Shown here piece after piece: positions 5,537-7,189 of a DNA stretch of 7,189 bases. How positions within the stretch are numbered: position 1 is the stretch's first letter; each line of letters begins with the position of its first letter. The notes beneath the pieces were generated by a model. That model did not search any database. It saw nothing but the letters and a program-made list of their open reading frames with translations, and was not told where the DNA came from. The DNA lies in assembly GCA_035345935.1 (NCBI GenBank), contig DAORDK010000142.1, forward strand, positions 1 to 7,189, in the 5' to 3' direction. The stretch is from SSSZ01 sp035345935. Its GTDB lineage: Bacteria; Pseudomonadota; Gammaproteobacteria; Burkholderiales; Rhodocyclaceae. The position numbers and the translations under genes are program-made.

Positions 5537-5905
5537 GTGGCTTATCAAACCATTCGGATCGTCGCCGCCGCCCCCAAGAAACCTCCCCGGGGCGCACCCT
5601 GCAACGGATGTGGAGTCTGCTGCGCGGCGGAGCCCTGCCCGGTTGCCCGCATCGTGTTCCGCCACAAAGGGGGTTCCTGCCCCGCGCTACGGTGGCTTGA
5701 GGGCGACCATCGTTACCGCTGCGATCTGGTCGTGGCGCCGCAGCGATACCTCGCCTGGCTCCCGGCGGCGGTGGCCCGGCGCCTCTTCGCACGCTGGATC
5801 GCCGCCGGAAAAGGTTGCGACAGCGATTGCCAGGACCCAGACCCCGATCCAGCCGCCCCGTCTTGCCCACCAGAGACGAAATGCAGCGCAGGCGAGGCGC
5901 GGTGA
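5537..5905 (+). CDS. YkgJ family cysteine cluster protein
   Basis: 122 residues if started at GTG 5537. The signature 'PCNGCGVCC' (21-29, cysteines 22, 25, 28, 29) is followed by Cys34 in 'EPCPV', Cys48 in 'GSCPALRW' and Cys62 in 'RYRCDL'. This is the spaced-cysteine pattern of the YkgJ/CxxCxxCC family (UPF0153), thought to bind a metal ion, probably zinc or an iron-sulfur centre; its biochemical role is unsettled. The C-terminus has four more cysteines (94, 98, 110, 116) around an acidic Asp-Pro repeat ('DPDPDP'), possibly a second metal site. No signal peptide or membrane segment is seen, so it is probably cytoplasmic. The start is uncertain: no clear Shine-Dalgarno precedes GTG 5537, and in-frame TTG codons at 5525 and 5459 are alternatives. 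The 5459 start would run into the divergent small gene. GTG 5537 is preferred because the 'YQTIRIVAA' opening followed closely by the cysteine motif suits the family. Confidence 0.78.
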   Translation: MAYQTIRIVAAAPKKPPRGAPCNGCGVCCAAEPCPVARIVFRHKGGSCPALRWLEGDHRYRCDLVVAPQRYLAWLPAAVARRLFARWIAAGKGCDSDCQDPDPDPAAPSCPPETKCSAGEAR

Positions 5906-6182
5906 CTTCGATCCCTATCTAAATCCGCCGGACCGAGGAACGAATCCCGCACCCATGATGTCTGCCTTCTGGAACCGCCCTATCCAGTACAGACTGTGAT
6001 TTCGTCGAGTCGTTCTCGGCCACGGCAGCGCATCTGGGACGGGCTTTCGACTCGTACAAGGTCATGCAGGTCTTCGTACTCGGGTAGGCGGCATGGGTAA
6101 ATGCCCGTAGTTCGACCCCCTGCGACGACGTGACCGAATCGCGCCCATTGATCGATAATGCTCCTTCAATTATTTTGAATGC
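5906..6182. other. 277-base intergenic region with no recognisable gene
   Basis: No tRNA, riboswitch or conserved reading frame is recognised. It holds a 7-bp inverted repeat CGAGTCG/CGACTCG (6006-6012 and 6048-6054), a small GGCAT/ATGCC hairpin (6090-6105) and, at its right end, the AT-rich candidate promoter for the heme sensor gene. A 48-codon leftward frame from about 6062 has no family resemblance and no ribosome-binding site that I can see. Confidence 0.5.
6130..6159 (+). promoter_or_regulatory. Candidate promoter for the heme sensor gene
   Basis: GTGACC (6130-6135, 4 of 6) and GATAAT (6154-6159, 5 of 6 to TATAAT) are 18 bases apart; transcription would start near 6166, about 17 bases ahead of the ATG. 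A second option, TTGATC (6148-6153), 17-base spacer, TATTTT (6171-6176), would start transcription almost exactly at the ATG of 6183 and give a leaderless message. The local AT-richness supports a promoter here, but not which one. Confidence 0.4.
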
Positions 6183-7082
6183 ATGCCTATGCGCCTTCAG
6201 ACTCGCTTCAATCTCGCCCTGGCCGCAATTTCCGTTGCGGCCTTCGGCCTCAGCGTATTGGTGACCTATCGGGTCCTGCTCCACAACGCCAAGGACGAGG
6301 TGCTCCGCAATGCCGCCTTGATGATGGAAACAGCGCTCGCCGTCCGCAGCTATACCGTCGAAGAAATCAAACCTCACCTCGAACCGATGCTCGAGAAGGA
6401 ATTCCTTCCCCAGACGGTCCCCGCCTATTCCGCGGTGGAAACCTTCAATCGGCTGCAAAAGAAGTACCCTGAATACAGCTATCGCGAGGCCGCGCTCAAT
6501 CCCACCAATCCCCGGGATCTCAGCAACGGATGGGAATCCGACATCATCCGCGAATTTCGCCAGGGCAAGGCAAAGGAACTCGTCGGCCAACGTCAGAGCC
6601 TGACCGGCTCCAGCCTGTACATTGCACGACCGATCCGGATCACCAATCCGGCATGCCTGGCGTGCCACAGCACGCCGGAAGCAGCACCGGCGTCGCTACG
6701 CGCCCGCTACGGCGACAAGAACGGATTCGGCTGGCAGCATGACGAGGTGATCGGCGCCCAGATCGTGACCATCCCCATGGACCTGGCAGAGCGCAATGCC
6801 ATGCGCGCATTTTGGGCCTTTGCCGGCGTCCTGGGAGCTGTGTTCGTCCTGATCTTCATCCTGGTCAATGTCATGCTCGCCCGCCTGGTTATCGGACCTC
6901 TGCGCCGAATCGCGCACGTCAGCGACGAAATCAGCAAAGGCAATCTCGAAATTGCCGAATTCGAAGAGCGCGGCGCAGAAGAAATCCGTCAGTTGGAAGC
7001 CAGTTTCAACCGTATGCGAAGAAGTATCGAAAAAGCGATACGGCTGGTCCATCCGGCCAAGGGCAGCGGCACACCTCGGTAA
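6183..7082 (+). CDS. Membrane-anchored c-type heme sensor, DUF3365 (Tll0287-like) domain plus HAMP
   Basis: 299 residues. An N-terminal membrane helix (about 9-30) is followed by a periplasmic domain of about 175 residues, a second helix (about 209-232) and a HAMP linker (about 233-285, 'IGPLRRIAHVSDEISKGNLE' then an amphipathic helix). The periplasmic part fits the DUF3365/Tll0287-like heme domain: 'NPTNPRDLSNGWESD' at 106-120, and near its end the heme c attachment motif CLACH (Cys158, Cys161, His162), followed by 'YGDKNGFGWQHDEVIGA'. Family knowledge: such domains bind heme c covalently and act as redox or gas sensors, often fused to kinase, cyclase or chemotaxis outputs. Here the protein ends about 15 residues after HAMP with no output domain, so the signal is probably passed to a partner. 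The next gene starts 9 bases downstream and is the obvious candidate. No Shine-Dalgarno precedes ATG 6183 or ATG 6189, so the exact start is uncertain by two residues. Confidence 0.87.
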   Translation: MPMRLQTRFNLALAAISVAAFGLSVLVTYRVLLHNAKDEVLRNAALMMETALAVRSYTVEEIKPHLEPMLEKEFLPQTVPAYSAVETFNRLQKKYPEYSYREAALNPTNPRDLSNGWESDIIREFRQGKAKELVGQRQSLTGSSLYIARPIRITNPACLACHSTPEAAPASLRARYGDKNGFGWQHDEVIGAQIVTIPMDLAERNAMRAFWAFAGVLGAVFVLIFILVNVMLARLVIGPLRRIAHVSDEISKGNLEIAEFEERGAEEIRQLEASFNRMRRSIEKAIRLVHPAKGSGTPR

Positions 7083-7091
7083 TCCCGCGCC

Positions 7092-7189
7092 ATGACCGAT
7101 CCGCTCAATACCCCTCTGCAGGCCTCGGTGTTCGCGCTGGATTTCATCCGGGTACGCGGCAACGAGGGCTGGATCGCCCTGCAACCGGA
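7092..7189 (+). CDS. Unrecognised protein, N-terminal fragment, downstream of the heme sensor
   Basis: Opens MTDPLNTPLQASVFALDFIR and continues VRGNEGWIALQP to the window edge, 32 codons seen. No signal peptide, so probably cytoplasmic. It begins 9 bases after the heme sensor stop on the same strand, which points to one operon. There is only a weak ribosome-binding site, so translation may depend on ribosomes leaving the upstream gene. I do not recognise the family; as a working idea only, it may be or lead to the cytoplasmic output of the output-less HAMP sensor. Confidence 0.6.
   Translation, partial: MTDPLNTPLQASVFALDFIRVRGNEGWIALQP

Noticed and set aside
6006..6054. CGAGTCG/CGACTCG inverted repeat with 35-base spacing
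   Set aside because: Seven-base arms at this distance are expected by chance in GC-rich DNA, with no supporting structure between them.
6081..6107. Possible riboswitch-like element with CGGG/CCCG and GGCAT/ATGCC pairs
   Set aside because: The two pairings conflict, arms are short, and no known riboswitch core motif is recognised.
5919..6668. Leftward open frame of 249 codons spanning the 5906-6182 gap and half of the heme sensor
   Set aside because: Most of it is antisense to the DUF3365 domain; the intergenic part has no ribosome-binding site or recognisable protein.

Overview
The window is GC-rich and densely coding. Third codon positions favour G and C, and AT-rich sequence is confined to short intergenic stretches. 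Gene content (multi-PAS hybrid histidine kinase, CxxCH heme sensor with HAMP, YkgJ-type cysteine cluster protein, PNPOx-like proteins, 2-oxoacid dehydrogenase E1) and protein style suggest a Gram-negative proteobacterium, perhaps a betaproteobacterium of the Rhodocyclales type. That placement is inference from general resemblance, not from a marker gene.

Layout. (1) Positions 1-2017 hold three leftward genes. In transcription order they are a small PNPOx-like split-barrel protein (1553-2017), a PNPOx-like/GAF/winged-helix-like fusion overlapping it by 4 bases (219-1556), and, after a 124-base gap with an AT-rich direct repeat, the first 31 codons of a thiamine-diphosphate-dependent dehydrogenase E1 alpha subunit (1-94). 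(2) Positions 2018-2178 are a divergent control region with two perfect inverted repeats and candidate promoters. (3) Positions 2179-5283 encode a 1034-residue membrane hybrid histidine kinase with four PAS-like domains, HisKA, HATPase and a receiver domain. (4) A perfect 10-bp-arm hairpin (5290-5315) separates it from a convergent 43-codon gene for a small exported protein (5336-5467). (5) A YkgJ-type cysteine-cluster protein (5537-5905) is divergent from that small gene. (6) After a 277-base gap, a membrane c-type-heme sensor (DUF3365/Tll0287-like plus HAMP, 6183-7082) is followed 9 bases later by the start of an unrecognised gene (7092-7189).

How they may work together. Most genes look sensory or redox-linked: possible flavin or heme binding (PNPOx-like), GAF and PAS ligand sensing, covalent heme, and a metal/cysteine cluster. 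The PNPOx pair plausibly regulates the neighbouring dehydrogenase operon. The hybrid kinase has no partner regulator or HPt in view, and the heme sensor has no output domain of its own, so its downstream gene is the natural candidate partner. Nothing here is a mobile element, CRISPR array, tRNA or rRNA gene. The most unusual items are the PNPOx-GAF-winged-helix fusion with its small PNPOx partner, the output-less heme/HAMP protein with its unknown neighbour, and the palindrome-rich divergent control region.
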